DNA of 64,000 nt from Candidatus Gastranaerophilales bacterium (GCA_944326485.1 CALVED010000004.1:62001-126000); one strand, 5' to 3'. Positions 1 to 8,097 are shown, numbered from the stretch's first letter. The notes: a model not told the origin generated them from the sequence alone. Numbers and translations are program-made.

Positions 1-1773
1 GATTATAAAGCAATTCCTAAATCTTCTTTTGCAAAAGGTACAACTTTAGCGAAGAAATACTCGGATGAATTAGTTTCTAATTTGTCTGATTTAAAGTATA
101 ATATAAACTTTTCTGATTTATTTAAACAAGGAGCTGGTTCACTGACTCCTGAAACATTAAAATTTTATGAAGGGATTGGTCCTTTAAAAAAAGCTGTTAG
201 TGTTGATTATTTAAAATCAGTACAAAGTGCATTAAAAGAATTATCCGCAAAAGGAATTGAAGATGCAGATAAATTGGTAATTGACAACCTTCAAGGCAAA
301 ATTTCTGATTTTATGGCTCAAAATACTCAAGGCAAAAGTAGTTCATCAACAAAAGAACTTGCATCAGAAATAGCAAAAGTATTGTCAAAGTTTAAAGATG
401 GTAAATATTCTTTTTTAAGAGTTCTTTCATCTAAGCCGCTATCTAAAGAAACATTGAATGTATTAGATTCAGTTGCATCTGCAAGCAAAGATAAAATTGC
501 ATCAATGTCTTCAGACCAAATAATCAGTATAGCAGATGACGTAATATCAAAAGGTGTTGATAATGTTAAAAAAGGAAGCATAACCTCAGATCCTATAGAT
601 TTATCAACGTTGAGAAATAAGTTAAAAGCTTCAGATTTAAAACTTGGAAAAACTGGAATTGGCAAATTATTTGCAAAAGGCAGTATAAAAACAAAAGATT
701 TACTTACCTTCAGTGGTGGTATATTAGGGCTTGCCTTTACTGCAAATGCCATAATACAAGCTGTAAAAGCAGCTAAAGAAGCACCTAAAGGTGAAAAGAA
801 AAGTACATTTATGCATGTTCTTTCTGAACAATATATTGGTATATTATTATTCCAACCAAGTATAAATCTTCTTTATAAAGCTTCTGGTAATAAATATAGA
901 GGTATGACTGTTAGTGCAAGAGAAGCATTAAAAAACTTAGTAGAAAAAACAAATATTGATGAAAATATTACAAAAGAAGGAATAGAAATAGCAAAAATTC
1001 AAAGAAATTTATTGTTAAAAGGAGTAGATGAAAATAAAGTTGCCGATTTGGCAGGAAAAGGATTAGGTGAAGTAAAGCAACTTGCAAAATCTCTTAAAAA
1101 AGAGGGAACAAAAATAAAACTCTGGGAAAAACCATTAAAATTAATGGGACAAATTTTAGGTATGGGCTTAGATAAAATACAAAAAGTTAAATTTATTAAT
1201 TTACCGATATTAGGAAGAAAAAAAATGCCACAGCCTACAGTAAAAGGTTTCTTAGGTGGTCTTGGACGTTTCCTTCTAATATTAATGGTTATTCAACCAT
1301 TTATACAAAAGCCGGTTACAAAGTTATGTCATAAGATATTTGGTGAACCTAAAGCATATTTAGCAAAGAAAAACCAAGAAACACAAAATTCTTCGAAAGG
1401 TAATCAAAATAATCAAAATTCTGTAAAAAATAACGATATTAAAACTTCTCAACAATATTCAAGATTAACAAAACAAGGTGAAGAAACAAATCTTCTAAAA
1501 AAATATGAACAAAAGAATAATACTAATGATAGCAGTGCTTCTACATCTTTAAGTGATTCTAAATCAGTTTCTCAACCTTTAAGTGATGAAAGAAATTCAC
1601 AACCGTCAGCTGCTTTAAATCTGTTTAATAAAAATAAATCTTCAGACCGTTATATCCCATCAATAGAAGTTGTTGATAACTCTGCAGAACAAGAAAAACA
1701 GATGGAAAAAATGGTAGATGAAATATTGAAAAGTACTGATGTAACTATAAAAAATGTAAAAAAAGTTTTATAA
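1..1773 (+). CDS. Large helical hypothetical protein, 5' end outside window
   Basis: The reading frame is open from the first base (frame 1), so this is the C-terminal 590 residues or so of a longer protein; the first in-window start codon (TTG at 82) is probably internal. I do not recognise a family. The visible protein is Lys/Ser-rich and mostly helical, with two hydrophobic Gly-rich segments: one around window residues 235-260 (LTFSGGILGLAFTANAI) and one around 440-460 (LGGLGRFLLILMVIQ). The last 130 residues are polar, Asn/Ser/Gln-rich and probably disordered. Two smaller proteins here (at 51.2 and 54.8 kb) have a similar composition of Gly/Ala helical hairpins plus a charged tail, but I cannot show homology. 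The Xer recombinase gene starts 35 bp downstream. Confidence 0.7.
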   Translation, partial: DYKAIPKSSFAKGTTLAKKYSDELVSNLSDLKYNINFSDLFKQGAGSLTPETLKFYEGIGPLKKAVSVDYLKSVQSALKELSAKGIEDADKLVIDNLQGKISDFMAQNTQGKSSSSTKELASEIAKVLSKFKDGKYSFLRVLSSKPLSKETLNVLDSVASASKDKIASMSSDQIISIADDVISKGVDNVKKGSITSDPIDLSTLRNKLKASDLKLGKTGIGKLFAKGSIKTKDLLTFSGGILGLAFTANAIIQAVKAAKEAPKGEKKSTFMHVLSEQYIGILLFQPSINLLYKASGNKYRGMTVSAREALKNLVEKTNIDENITKEGIEIAKIQRNLLLKGVDENKVADLAGKGLGEVKQLAKSLKKEGTKIKLWEKPLKLMGQILGMGLDKIQKVKFINLPILGRKKMPQPTVKGFLGGLGRFLLILMVIQPFIQKPVTKLCHKIFGEPKAYLAKKNQETQNSSKGNQNNQNSVKNNDIKTSQQYSRLTKQGEETNLLKKYEQKNNTNDSSASTSLSDSKSVSQPLSDERNSQPSAALNLFNKNKSSDRYIPSIEVVDNSAEQEKQMEKMVDEILKSTDVTIKNVKKVL

Positions 1774-1802
1774 TTAACAATTTCTGATAACAGTGATAAA
1801 AT
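1774..1802 (+). promoter_or_regulatory. Promoter of the Xer gene, apparently leaderless
   Basis: TTAACA (1774-1779), a 17-bp spacer and TAAAAT (1797-1802), the latter preceded by TGA as in an extended -10. The ATG follows after only 6 bp, so transcription should begin at or beside the start codon. No Shine-Dalgarno sequence is visible. Confidence 0.6.
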
Positions 1803-1808
1803 CAATTT

Positions 1809-2675
1809 ATGTTGATTTATTATATATCAAGTTATTTAGAATATTTGGAAATTGAAAGAGGACTATCAATAAATACTATTGATGCATATAGACGAGATTT
1901 ATATTTTCTTTCTGATTTTCTACAGATGCATGGCGTTGAAGAATTATGTGATATAAAACGAATACATTTAAATATGTATATAAAAAATCTTTATGATAAA
2001 AAGTATACAGCATATAGTATTGCACGAGAAATAGCTTCGATAAAAGGATTTTTTAAGTGGTTGAGTGTATCAGAATATATAAAACATAATCCGGCTTTAG
2101 CTATTGAACAACCCAAATTACCCAAAAGACTTCCCAAGGTTTTATCTATGAAAGAAATTAAAGAACTTTTAGATGAAAAAATGAGTATTTTAAATAAAGC
2201 AATATTTGAACTGTTATATGCATCAGGTCTAAGAGTTTCTGAATTATCTAATCTGCAAATTAATAATATTGATTTGAATGCAAAATATATAAGATGTTTA
2301 GGGAAAGGTTCTAAAGAAAGAATTGTTCCTATTGGTAATCAGGCTTGTATAGCTTTAAAAAATTATTTTAAAGAACGAGATTATCTGATAAAAAAACATA
2401 ATTTGTCTACAAAGTATTGTTTTATAAAAGAAAATGGAAAGAAAATTACAAGACAGGATGTATATAATTTCATAAATACAATAGGTCATAATATAAATAA
2501 AAATATATCACCTCATACAATAAGGCATTCTTTTGCAACTCACTTACTTGAAAATGGTGCTGATTTAAGAGTTGTTCAAGAATTATTAGGGCATAGTGAT
2601 GTTTCTACAACACAATTATATACACATATTAGTAAAAAACGATTAAAGGATATATATTTTTCAATAAATAAGTAA
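1809..2675 (+). CDS. xerD: XerC/XerD-type tyrosine recombinase
   Basis: A site-specific recombinase that would resolve chromosome dimers at dif. The 288-aa length is normal for XerC/D. The N-terminal SAM-like core-binding domain spans about residues 1-90. The catalytic domain carries the full tyrosine recombinase set: R142 (SGLRVSEL), K166 (GKGSKER), H236 and R239 (PHTIRHSFATH), H262 (LLGHSD) and nucleophile Y271. There is no nearby integrase-type att site or phage gene, which favours a housekeeping Xer. Whether it is XerC, XerD or a single-component Xer cannot be decided from this window. The gene has no Shine-Dalgarno and sits 6 bp behind a -10 box. Confidence 0.9.
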   Translation: MLIYYISSYLEYLEIERGLSINTIDAYRRDLYFLSDFLQMHGVEELCDIKRIHLNMYIKNLYDKKYTAYSIAREIASIKGFFKWLSVSEYIKHNPALAIEQPKLPKRLPKVLSMKEIKELLDEKMSILNKAIFELLYASGLRVSELSNLQINNIDLNAKYIRCLGKGSKERIVPIGNQACIALKNYFKERDYLIKKHNLSTKYCFIKENGKKITRQDVYNFINTIGHNINKNISPHTIRHSFATHLLENGADLRVVQELLGHSDVSTTQLYTHISKKRLKDIYFSINK

Positions 2676-2681
2676 ACATCA

Positions 2682-2796
2682 CACTCACCTTCGTTTCACT
2701 ACGGATATAAGTTCACTCAAAAACAACATTTTGGGTTCGTTTTGTAAAAAATCACTCACACTTTCAGCACATCGTGAATTTTTTCTCAGACAAATT
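2682..2796. repeat. Dispersed intergenic repeat, copy A
   Basis: About 115 bp that align at roughly 80% identity (by eye) with 12243-12360. Shared blocks include CACTCACCTT at the start, CTCAAAAACAA in the middle, and ATCGTGAATTTTTT then CAGACAAATT at the end. It lies just after the xer stop codon. Stops interrupt most frames. Confidence 0.75.
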
Positions 2797-2866
2797 TCTT
2801 AACTAAATAGCAAAAATTTTATTTATGTTTTTTTATATTATGGCAGATATTAGCTTAGGATAAAAA

Positions 2867-3316
2867 ATGAATATAAGATCTTTAAATATAGGTTTAAATA
2901 ATAGTATTGGAAGTAATAAAAACCAAAGTTTTAATGGATTGTGGGGCGGAACGACAAGACTGGTTGACAAAGACCCTGTATTAGGTGTTAATACTGACTA
3001 TGAAACATATTATTATTATCCATATTTAGATGAACCATTATCAGAAATTGATAATGTTATTAAAAATAATACAGCAGCATATATAGATGCGGAAAATGGT
3101 AGCAGATATGTTGTTAAAGAATGCAAGGTATGCACAACTCTTCCTTTTAAGGCTGTACATTTTGATATTTACCGTCATGCGGACTCTTCAACAAGACTTA
3201 CTCAAAACTTGAAGAAAGTTCATTTTTCTGTTCAAGACAAATATATTAATAATCAAGGCGAACAAAAATCAGCGGTAAATGATGTTATTAAATCTCGTCT
3301 TAATGTAAAAATGTAG
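2867..3316 (+). CDS. Hypothetical protein with N-terminal SFNG motif
   Basis: 149 aa, family not recognised. There is no signal peptide or membrane segment. The N-terminus is a polar Asn/Ser-rich stretch ending in NQSFNGLWGG. A comparable polar leader followed by an SF(x)G-like motif is present in the 102-aa protein at 43.0 kb (ISFAGQ), and a variant occurs in the 92-aa protein at 46.0 kb (TSFKHT). The rest is a small folded-looking domain with two Cys (KECKVCTT) and a Tyr-rich strand. The start has AGGA about 8 bases upstream (GCTTAGGATAAAAA). It converges on nupC, with only 3 bp between the stop codons. Confidence 0.7.
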   Translation: MNIRSLNIGLNNSIGSNKNQSFNGLWGGTTRLVDKDPVLGVNTDYETYYYYPYLDEPLSEIDNVIKNNTAAYIDAENGSRYVVKECKVCTTLPFKAVHFDIYRHADSSTRLTQNLKKVHFSVQDKYINNQGEQKSAVNDVIKSRLNVKM

Positions 3317-3319
3317 AGT

Positions 3320-4597
3320 TTATATTAACATTGCAGCCATACAAGCTGAGATATAAGAGGTTAGTGTACCTGCAATTAATGCTCTAATGCCCATTCTTGC
3401 AAGATTTTTTCTTTGATTTGGGGCTATTTCACCTATTCCTGATATTTGAATTGCTACAGATGAAAAATTGGCGAAGCCTGATAGTGCAAAAGTTGTTATT
3501 ATAAAGCTTTTTTCAGATAGAATGCTTTTTAATGAAATTAAGTCAGTGAATGCTATTGCCTCATTTAACACAAATTTTGTACCTAATAAAGAACCAACAG
3601 TTGTCACTTCATTTAGTGGAATTCCAATTAGTAGCGCAAATATAGAAAATATTTTACCAAAAATCATTTTTATAGAAAGATGTTCAATATCTATTCCTAT
3701 GAATGACAAATTTAAATTCAAATAAATATGCGCTAAGCATCCAACTTTTCCTAAAATATAATCAATTAGAGCAATTAAAGCAATTAAGGCAATAAGCATG
3801 GCGATAACATTAAGTCCAACTTTCATGCCTTCAGATGCTCCTTTTGAAATTGCATCAAGAACATTAACATCTGTTCTTCTTCTTCTTATTTTAAAGTTGT
3901 CTTTAGTTTGAGGTTCTAAAGTTTCCGGATAAATTATTTTAGAAATAACTAAAGCTCCGGGCGCTGCCATAATGCAAGCAGCCAACATATATTGTGCTGG
4001 AATTCCCAGTCCTGCATATACGGCAATTAAACCTCCTGATAAACAAGCCATACTGCCTGTCATTGAAGCTAAAATTTCAGATCTTGTTAAATTTGGCAGG
4101 TATGGTTTTATCATAATTTGTGCTACAACTTGTCCTACAAATGAACTCGCAACATTCGATAAAGCCTCAGCTCCAGATACATCCATTAATTTATTTACAA
4201 TTCTTCCAAAAAATGCAACTACTCTCTGCATTATTCCATAGTAATATAGTATATTTACAAGTATCATCATAAAGATTAATGCAGGAATTAAATTAAGAGC
4301 AAACATAAATGCCTTATCTCCGAATAATTCTTTCAGGATTTCAGGACTATTTGTAAGTGGACCAAATACAAAGTTTGCTCCTTCATTTGCAAAATCTAAT
4401 ATTTTTTCAACACAGTGTCCAATTCCTGCAAATAACTTTTTACCCGGTTCGAATTTTAGTATAAATACAGCGAGTAAAAACTGTAATAATAAACCTACTA
4501 TTATTGTTTTATAATTAATCGCCTTTTTATTATTAGACATTAAAAAAGCTATTAATAACATTGCAATGATACCTGTAATTCCAAATAAAATATTCAT
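3320..4597 (-). CDS. nupC: NupC-family concentrative nucleoside transporter
   Basis: A cation-coupled nucleoside importer of the inner membrane. At 425 aa it has the normal length, with N-terminal helices (MNILFGITGIIAMLLIAFLM), the nucleoside-recognition Gate region and a typical C-terminus (SGFANFSSVAIQISGIGEIAPNQR, then LIAGTLTSYISACMAAMLI). The central part has the Gly/Ser-rich half-helices SFVGQVVAQ and TGSMACLSGGLIAVYAG that line the substrate site in this family. The start is preceded by TAGGAA. It is a single gene with no salvage enzymes beside it. Nucleoside import would suit a nutritionally dependent anaerobe (inference). Confidence 0.92.
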   Translation of the reverse strand: MNILFGITGIIAMLLIAFLMSNNKKAINYKTIIVGLLLQFLLAVFILKFEPGKKLFAGIGHCVEKILDFANEGANFVFGPLTNSPEILKELFGDKAFMFALNLIPALIFMMILVNILYYYGIMQRVVAFFGRIVNKLMDVSGAEALSNVASSFVGQVVAQIMIKPYLPNLTRSEILASMTGSMACLSGGLIAVYAGLGIPAQYMLAACIMAAPGALVISKIIYPETLEPQTKDNFKIRRRRTDVNVLDAISKGASEGMKVGLNVIAMLIALIALIALIDYILGKVGCLAHIYLNLNLSFIGIDIEHLSIKMIFGKIFSIFALLIGIPLNEVTTVGSLLGTKFVLNEAIAFTDLISLKSILSEKSFIITTFALSGFANFSSVAIQISGIGEIAPNQRKNLARMGIRALIAGTLTSYISACMAAMLI

Positions 4598-4694
4598 AAA
4601 AAATTCCTAATTATCTAATAAGATAATCATACTATAAATTTATTAATCAATAAAATTGTAACATTACTAATTTAAAATCTTTATTTTTTTCACG

Positions 4695-4700
4695 TATAAT
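4695..4700 (+). promoter_or_regulatory. -10 box of the secreted hydrolase gene, very short leader
   Basis: A perfect TATAAT ends 10 bp before the ATG at 4711, so the predicted mRNA leader is only about 3-5 nt. There is no convincing -35 box and no Shine-Dalgarno. Confidence 0.4.
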
Positions 4701-4710
4701 AGACAATGAA

Positions 4711-5889
4711 ATGAAGAAAAAATTATTACTTATAATATTTATTTTATTTTTAAGCTTTCCTTCTCAAGTGTTTGGGAATGTTTCAAATCATGATGAAATA
4801 CAGTTTATATATATAAATGGTTCAAATAATAATGATAAAAAGATGAAGGATTGGTTTTTTAAAGGAATGCATAAAATGCATCCTTTTATGGTAAAAGCAA
4901 TTAATTCTTCAGATTTTATGAATAAAAATTTCCTAGAAAATGGGAAATATATTGTTTCAGAAAAGCCAGAGGCATTCTTTTGGGGCGATAAAAGTCAAGA
5001 TGAAATACAGACAATAAATTCAGATTTAAGCATAACAAAAATGTTTAGTCCAAAACTTGCACAAACTGTTAGAACATTAATAGCTCATTATTTGCATGAT
5101 GCAATATGGGTCTCCAGATATAGAAATATGCACCCTATCCTTCAAGATTTACATAAACAAGTTATGCATAATTATCAAAATAATAAACAGGTTGTTTTAT
5201 TTGGATATAGTGCAGGTGCTTTTGTAACATACGAATATTTATTTAATAAATTACCGGATATTGATGTTTATGACTATTTTAGTAGAACAAATGTTTCTGA
5301 TGAATTTAAAGAATTTGTAAAAAATAATAAAATGAAACCAACTTGTATAGATGCTTTAATTGCATCAAAATTGGCGGTATATAGTGCCGATGATAGATTA
5401 ATACCAAATTTTAATACAGAACAATCAAAGAAAGATTATCTTAAATTAAATGAATATACTTGCACAGAATGTATCCCCAATGGGACGTTAAAAGGTATTG
5501 TTAACTTTGCAAGTCCGCTTGTACTTTTTTATTCTGATATTTCAAATGCGAACTATCCACTTACATATTATAATAAACTTCTGTATAAATATTTATTGGA
5601 AAATGATATGTTTTGGTTAACGGTAAACTATGCAGATGATCCATTAGGATATCCGACTACAAAAAATATTTCATATAAAGACTTAAAAGATAAAATAAAT
5701 TTACAAATAAATCCGGCTAAAGGTTTTTTGTATAGTAAGTCTGATGTTAATAGCAGAAGAACTTTTATCGGCGCTCATACTTCTTATTGGTCAACATCAA
5801 AAAGATTTTCTAAATCTGTTGTTCAAGCGTATGAAGATGGTTTTTGTTTATATAATTCTGAAAATTGTAAAAAAGAAGATAATAATTAA
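4711..5889 (+). CDS. Secreted alpha/beta-hydrolase-like protein
   Basis: 392 aa with a clear Sec signal peptide (MKKKLLLIIFILFLSFPSQVFG), so exported. Residues around 165-180 carry the nucleophile elbow GYSAG (VVLFGYSAGAFVTYEYL) of the alpha/beta-hydrolase fold, preceded by a hydrophobic strand as expected. That makes a lipase/esterase-type Ser hydrolase likely. An Asp near YSADDRLIPN and a His near FIGAHTSYW could complete the triad, but this is a guess. There are four Cys in the second half (TCID, CTEC). I do not recognise the specific family. It is transcribed alone and ends in a strong hairpin terminator overlapping its stop codon. Confidence 0.72.
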   Translation: MKKKLLLIIFILFLSFPSQVFGNVSNHDEIQFIYINGSNNNDKKMKDWFFKGMHKMHPFMVKAINSSDFMNKNFLENGKYIVSEKPEAFFWGDKSQDEIQTINSDLSITKMFSPKLAQTVRTLIAHYLHDAIWVSRYRNMHPILQDLHKQVMHNYQNNKQVVLFGYSAGAFVTYEYLFNKLPDIDVYDYFSRTNVSDEFKEFVKNNKMKPTCIDALIASKLAVYSADDRLIPNFNTEQSKKDYLKLNEYTCTECIPNGTLKGIVNFASPLVLFYSDISNANYPLTYYNKLLYKYLLENDMFWLTVNYADDPLGYPTTKNISYKDLKDKINLQINPAKGFLYSKSDVNSRRTFIGAHTSYWSTSKRFSKSVVQAYEDGFCLYNSENCKKEDNN

Positions 5890-5905
5890 ATTATCTTCTT
5901 TTTTA
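5873..5905 (+). terminator. Rho-independent terminator, hydrolase gene
   Basis: A perfect 11-bp stem AAGAAGATAAT (5873-5883) / ATTATCTTCTT (5890-5900) with a 6-nt loop, followed by TTTTATT. The stem contains the end of the coding region, and the converging gene ends at 5924. Confidence 0.8.
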
Positions 5906-5923
5906 TTAGCTTTATATAAAAAT

Positions 5924-6649
5924 TTATTTATTTTTCTGCTTTATTGCTTCAATTTTATTATTATATTTTGCTACTTCAGCATTTCTTTGTTCAATCAAAG
6001 ATGCTTTTTCTTTGTTTAATGTATATATTTTATTTTGTCTTTGAACTTCTGAAATAGTTGTTGATTTTTGAGTGGCTTTTATTTGAGCATTTGTATCTTT
6101 TATTCTTGAATTATAAGCTGCTTTTATTTCATTTCTTTCATTTTTCAATGTTTGTATAGATGCATTGGTTTCTAAACTTTCGACAGTAACTGTTTTATTT
6201 GGATTTAAATTATCAATAACATCTTTTGCACCGTCTACAGTTTTATCTGTAAAATCTTTTGTCGCTTCAACTGTTTTTTTAGTTGCTTTTTTTGTGGCTT
6301 TAACCGTCTTATCCGTTACATCTTTAGTTGCTTCAACTGTCTTTTTTGTAGCTTTTTTTGTAGCTTTAACAGTCTTATCTGTTACATCTTTAGTTGCCTC
6401 AACTGTTTTCTTTGTTGCTTTTTTAGTTGCTTCTATGGTTTTATCAGTGGCATCTTTAGTTGCTTCAATTGCTTTTGAAGTAGCAGAAGTATTGTTGTCA
6501 ACGTAATTGATATTAGTATTGTTATCTGTAGTTGCAGGAATCTCTATCTTTACTACCGGTTGGGCGGTTTCTTCTGCTATAGCTATTGTTGATGCCAATG
6601 CTCCGTATACTAAAATAGTGCATATTAAAAATTTTGATATTATTTTCAT
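5924..6649 (-). CDS. Secreted protein with 11-residue LEA-like repeats
   Basis: 241 aa. The N-terminal signal peptide ends near ALASTIAIAEE. The centre (about residues 60-150) is a run of 11-residue units alternating ATKDVTDKTVK and ATKKATKKTVE, encoded as three nearly identical 66-bp repeats. The period, the Ala/Thr/Lys composition and the predicted amphipathic helix resemble group 3 LEA and apolipoprotein-like repeats; this is a similarity of pattern, not a demonstrated homology. The C-terminal 80 residues form a charged coiled coil (NERNEIKAAYNSRIKD onwards). Function unknown; it would lie in the periplasm or on the surface. It is preceded by GAGGAAG. Two more small exported proteins are encoded upstream on the same strand. 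Confidence 0.8.
   Translation of the reverse strand: MKIISKFLICTILVYGALASTIAIAEETAQPVVKIEIPATTDNNTNINYVDNNTSATSKAIEATKDATDKTIEATKKATKKTVEATKDVTDKTVKATKKATKKTVEATKDVTDKTVKATKKATKKTVEATKDFTDKTVDGAKDVIDNLNPNKTVTVESLETNASIQTLKNERNEIKAAYNSRIKDTNAQIKATQKSTTISEVQRQNKIYTLNKEKASLIEQRNAEVAKYNNKIEAIKQKNK
6261..6458 (-). repeat. Three 66-bp in-frame tandem repeats
   Basis: Units at 6261-6326, 6327-6392 and 6393-6458, each starting GTYGCYTCAA on the + strand, plus a partial fourth unit at 6459. Each encodes two 11-residue helical motifs. Unit number could vary by slippage or recombination. Confidence 0.85.
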
Positions 6650-6702
6650 ACTTCCTCCTCTTTATATATATAGTTTAACTAGGAGTTTGATATTATGTCA
6701 AT

Positions 6703-6732
6703 AAAAAAGGCTCTTAATAGAGCCTTTTTTTT
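6703..6732 (-). terminator. Rho-independent terminator of the 113-aa-frame gene
   Basis: Stem GGCTCT / AGAGCC, extended by A/T pairs, with a TAAT loop and runs of 6 and 8 A/T on the two sides. It lies immediately after the stop at 6731 on the minus strand and could work in both directions. Confidence 0.75.
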
Positions 6733-7033
6733 ATTTGAATGAATCTTTAAAGCTTTTTATTGCATTTTGTCTTTGTTCTTGTTTAGCCTTTGCTTCAGCT
6801 TGTCTTTGTTCCTGTTTTGCTTTTATTTCTGCTTGTCTTTGTTCTTGTCTTGCTTTTGCTTCTGTTTGCTTTTGTTCAATCTCTTTCATTTTTTTTGAAA
6901 TTGCAGATTCTTCTTGATTTGTATTAACTTTTAAAGTTGGTTTTGTAAAAGTTACTGTTGCTGCATTAGCAAATGAGCTGTATGCAAAAGAAATAAATCC
7001 TATTAATAATCCTGTAAGTATAGTTTTTTTCAT
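6731..7033 (-). CDS. Small secreted Gln/Lys-rich helical repeat protein
   Basis: 100 aa. I start it at the ATG at 7033 because GGAGAG sits just upstream and the product then opens with a clean signal peptide (MKKTILTGLLIGFISFAYSSFANA). A longer in-frame version from 7072 would overlap the next gene and bury the signal. The mature part is a charged helix with three 11-residue units of the form KAKQEQRQAEA, encoded by 33-bp tandem repeats. Its neighbour at 5.9-6.6 kb also has an 11-residue period with different residues, which suggests related structural roles in the envelope. No known family. Confidence 0.75.
   Translation of the reverse strand: MKKTILTGLLIGFISFAYSSFANAATVTFTKPTLKVNTNQEESAISKKMKEIEQKQTEAKARQEQRQAEIKAKQEQRQAEAKAKQEQRQNAIKSFKDSFK
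6767..6865 (-). repeat. Three 33-bp in-frame tandem repeats
   Basis: Units at 6767-6799, 6800-6832 and 6833-6865, each beginning TTGTCTTTGTT on the + strand. They encode 11-residue Gln/Arg/Lys-rich helical units. Confidence 0.8.
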
Positions 7034-7062
7034 ATGTACTCTCCTTTCTCTATTATAAAAGA

Positions 7063-7335
7063 CTAAAACCAATTGCTTTGATTATTTTGTTTTTTATTTG
7101 TATTATTCTGTTTCTGTTGATTTTTTCTTTGAGTTGCATTTTTTGTTGCATTCTCCATCATTTGAGCAAGTGGCGAAGCTTTTACTTGTGCTCCTGATGT
7201 TGGTTTAAATACATCAACATTAGAATTTTCTTCATAATTATTATCTTGTTGTTGTATATAGTATGCTTCTGCACCTATACTAGTAAAACCTATTATTAAT
7301 AATGGTAATACTATTAATATTGCTTTTCTTATCAT
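7063..7335 (-). CDS. Small secreted protein with disordered Asn/Gln tail
   Basis: 90 aa from the ATG at 7335, chosen because GGAG lies 5-6 bases upstream; the ATG at 7347 has no ribosome binding site. The signal peptide is MIRKAILIVLPLLIIGFTSIGAEA. The mature protein is short and polar, with a last third made of Lys/Asn/Gln (TQRKNQQKQNN). Nothing is recognisable beyond export. It is the upstream member of a run of three small exported proteins on the minus strand and stops 29 bp before the next start, so the two are probably co-transcribed. Confidence 0.65.
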   Translation of the reverse strand: MIRKAILIVLPLLIIGFTSIGAEAYYIQQQDNNYEENSNVDVFKPTSGAQVKASPLAQMMENATKNATQRKNQQKQNNTNKKQNNQSNWF

Positions 7336-7370
7336 ATTATACTCCATTTTTTTAACAAATGTACTAATTA

Positions 7371-7399
7371 AAGAGGAAAGCTTGTTTAACTTTCCTCTT
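7371..7399 (-). terminator. Possible terminator of the AsmA-like gene
   Basis: Stem AAGAGGAAAG / CTTTCCTCTT with a 9-nt loop, 11 bp past the minus-strand stop at 7410. The following tract on that strand is only TTAATTAG, so termination may be weak. Confidence 0.5.
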
Positions 7400-7409
7400 C
7401 TTATAATTT

Positions 7410-8006
7410 TTATTTAATCTTTATATTTTTAAAGTTATATGAAGAAAGGAATTCTTTTACTTCTTCTTTTGTATAATTTGCTTCTCTTAATCCTTCAGTT
7501 TTATATGAATATGGTTCTGTTTGCGTATATGAAATATTCAAATCTTTTATTGATACTGGTCCTGGCTTAATGGTTATTTTTTTTGATCCAAAGTATTTAG
7601 GATCAAACGCTTCTGGGAAATATGCCAGTTTATTTTCTTTTGAAGGAAGTATTTGATCATCATATTGAACATTTTTCAAATATAATGATTTTATGTCAAA
7701 ATTTTTGAATAATAATGCCGAAACAGATGTTGTTAATTCAACAACTTTTGCTTTTAATAACGGTTGTTTGTCAGGATATTGAACATCTAAATCTCTAAGT
7801 GTAATTATAGTCGTAAAATTAGGTTTAACTTTTATATCAATATAATTGAAAGTTACATTTAATCCCGTTGCAGGTAATGCTTTCTTCTCAAATTCATTTA
7901 TATCAAAATGTTTAGATTTAAATGAAGGATAAATACTAATTAACCCTGCATATACGAAAAGTATTAATGCTACAAATATTAAGAGAACATTTTTATATTT
8001 TGACAT
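7410..8006 (-). CDS. AsmA-like N-terminal domain protein, membrane anchored
   Basis: 198 aa. It has one N-terminal transmembrane helix (VLLIFVALILFVYAGLISIY) and a periplasmic domain. The pattern of a membrane helix, then a strand such as VTFNYIDIKVKPNFTTIITLRDLDVQYP, then LLKAKVVELTTSVSALLFKNFDIKSLYLKNV, is that of the N-terminal segment of AsmA/TamB-type proteins, which shuttle or space lipids between membranes. It lacks the long beta-helical groove and C-terminal domain of full-length AsmA proteins, so it is either a short stand-alone form or a truncated one; the ending is clean, with no remnant downstream. AGGAAGG precedes the start. Confidence 0.6.
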   Translation of the reverse strand: MSKYKNVLLIFVALILFVYAGLISIYPSFKSKHFDINEFEKKALPATGLNVTFNYIDIKVKPNFTTIITLRDLDVQYPDKQPLLKAKVVELTTSVSALLFKNFDIKSLYLKNVQYDDQILPSKENKLAYFPEAFDPKYFGSKKITIKPGPVSIKDLNISYTQTEPYSYKTEGLREANYTKEEVKEFLSSYNFKNIKIK

Positions 8007-8097
8007 ATTTAAAACCTTCCTATTTACTGCCTGTTTTTATAATACCATATTGTGCAAAAAAATAACATATTAATAAATATATTGTTTTTGAAAAAGC

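Noticed and set aside
1809-2675. Tyrosine recombinase as the integrase of a mobile element
   Set aside because: Length and motifs fit XerC/D; no att duplication, phage gene or tRNA target lies nearby.
5744-6019. 91-codon frame at the end of the secreted hydrolase gene
   Set aside because: It runs through the hydrolase coding end and across its terminator hairpin, with a product dominated by poly-Ile/Leu/Phe. Shadow.
5924-6458. Tandem repeats as a CRISPR array
   Set aside because: The units are contiguous without spacers and in frame in a coding region, and there are no cas genes.
6165-6506. Plus-strand frame across the 66-bp repeats
   Set aside because: Antisense shadow of the repeat-coded secreted protein; Val/Ser/Phe-rich product with no ribosome binding site.
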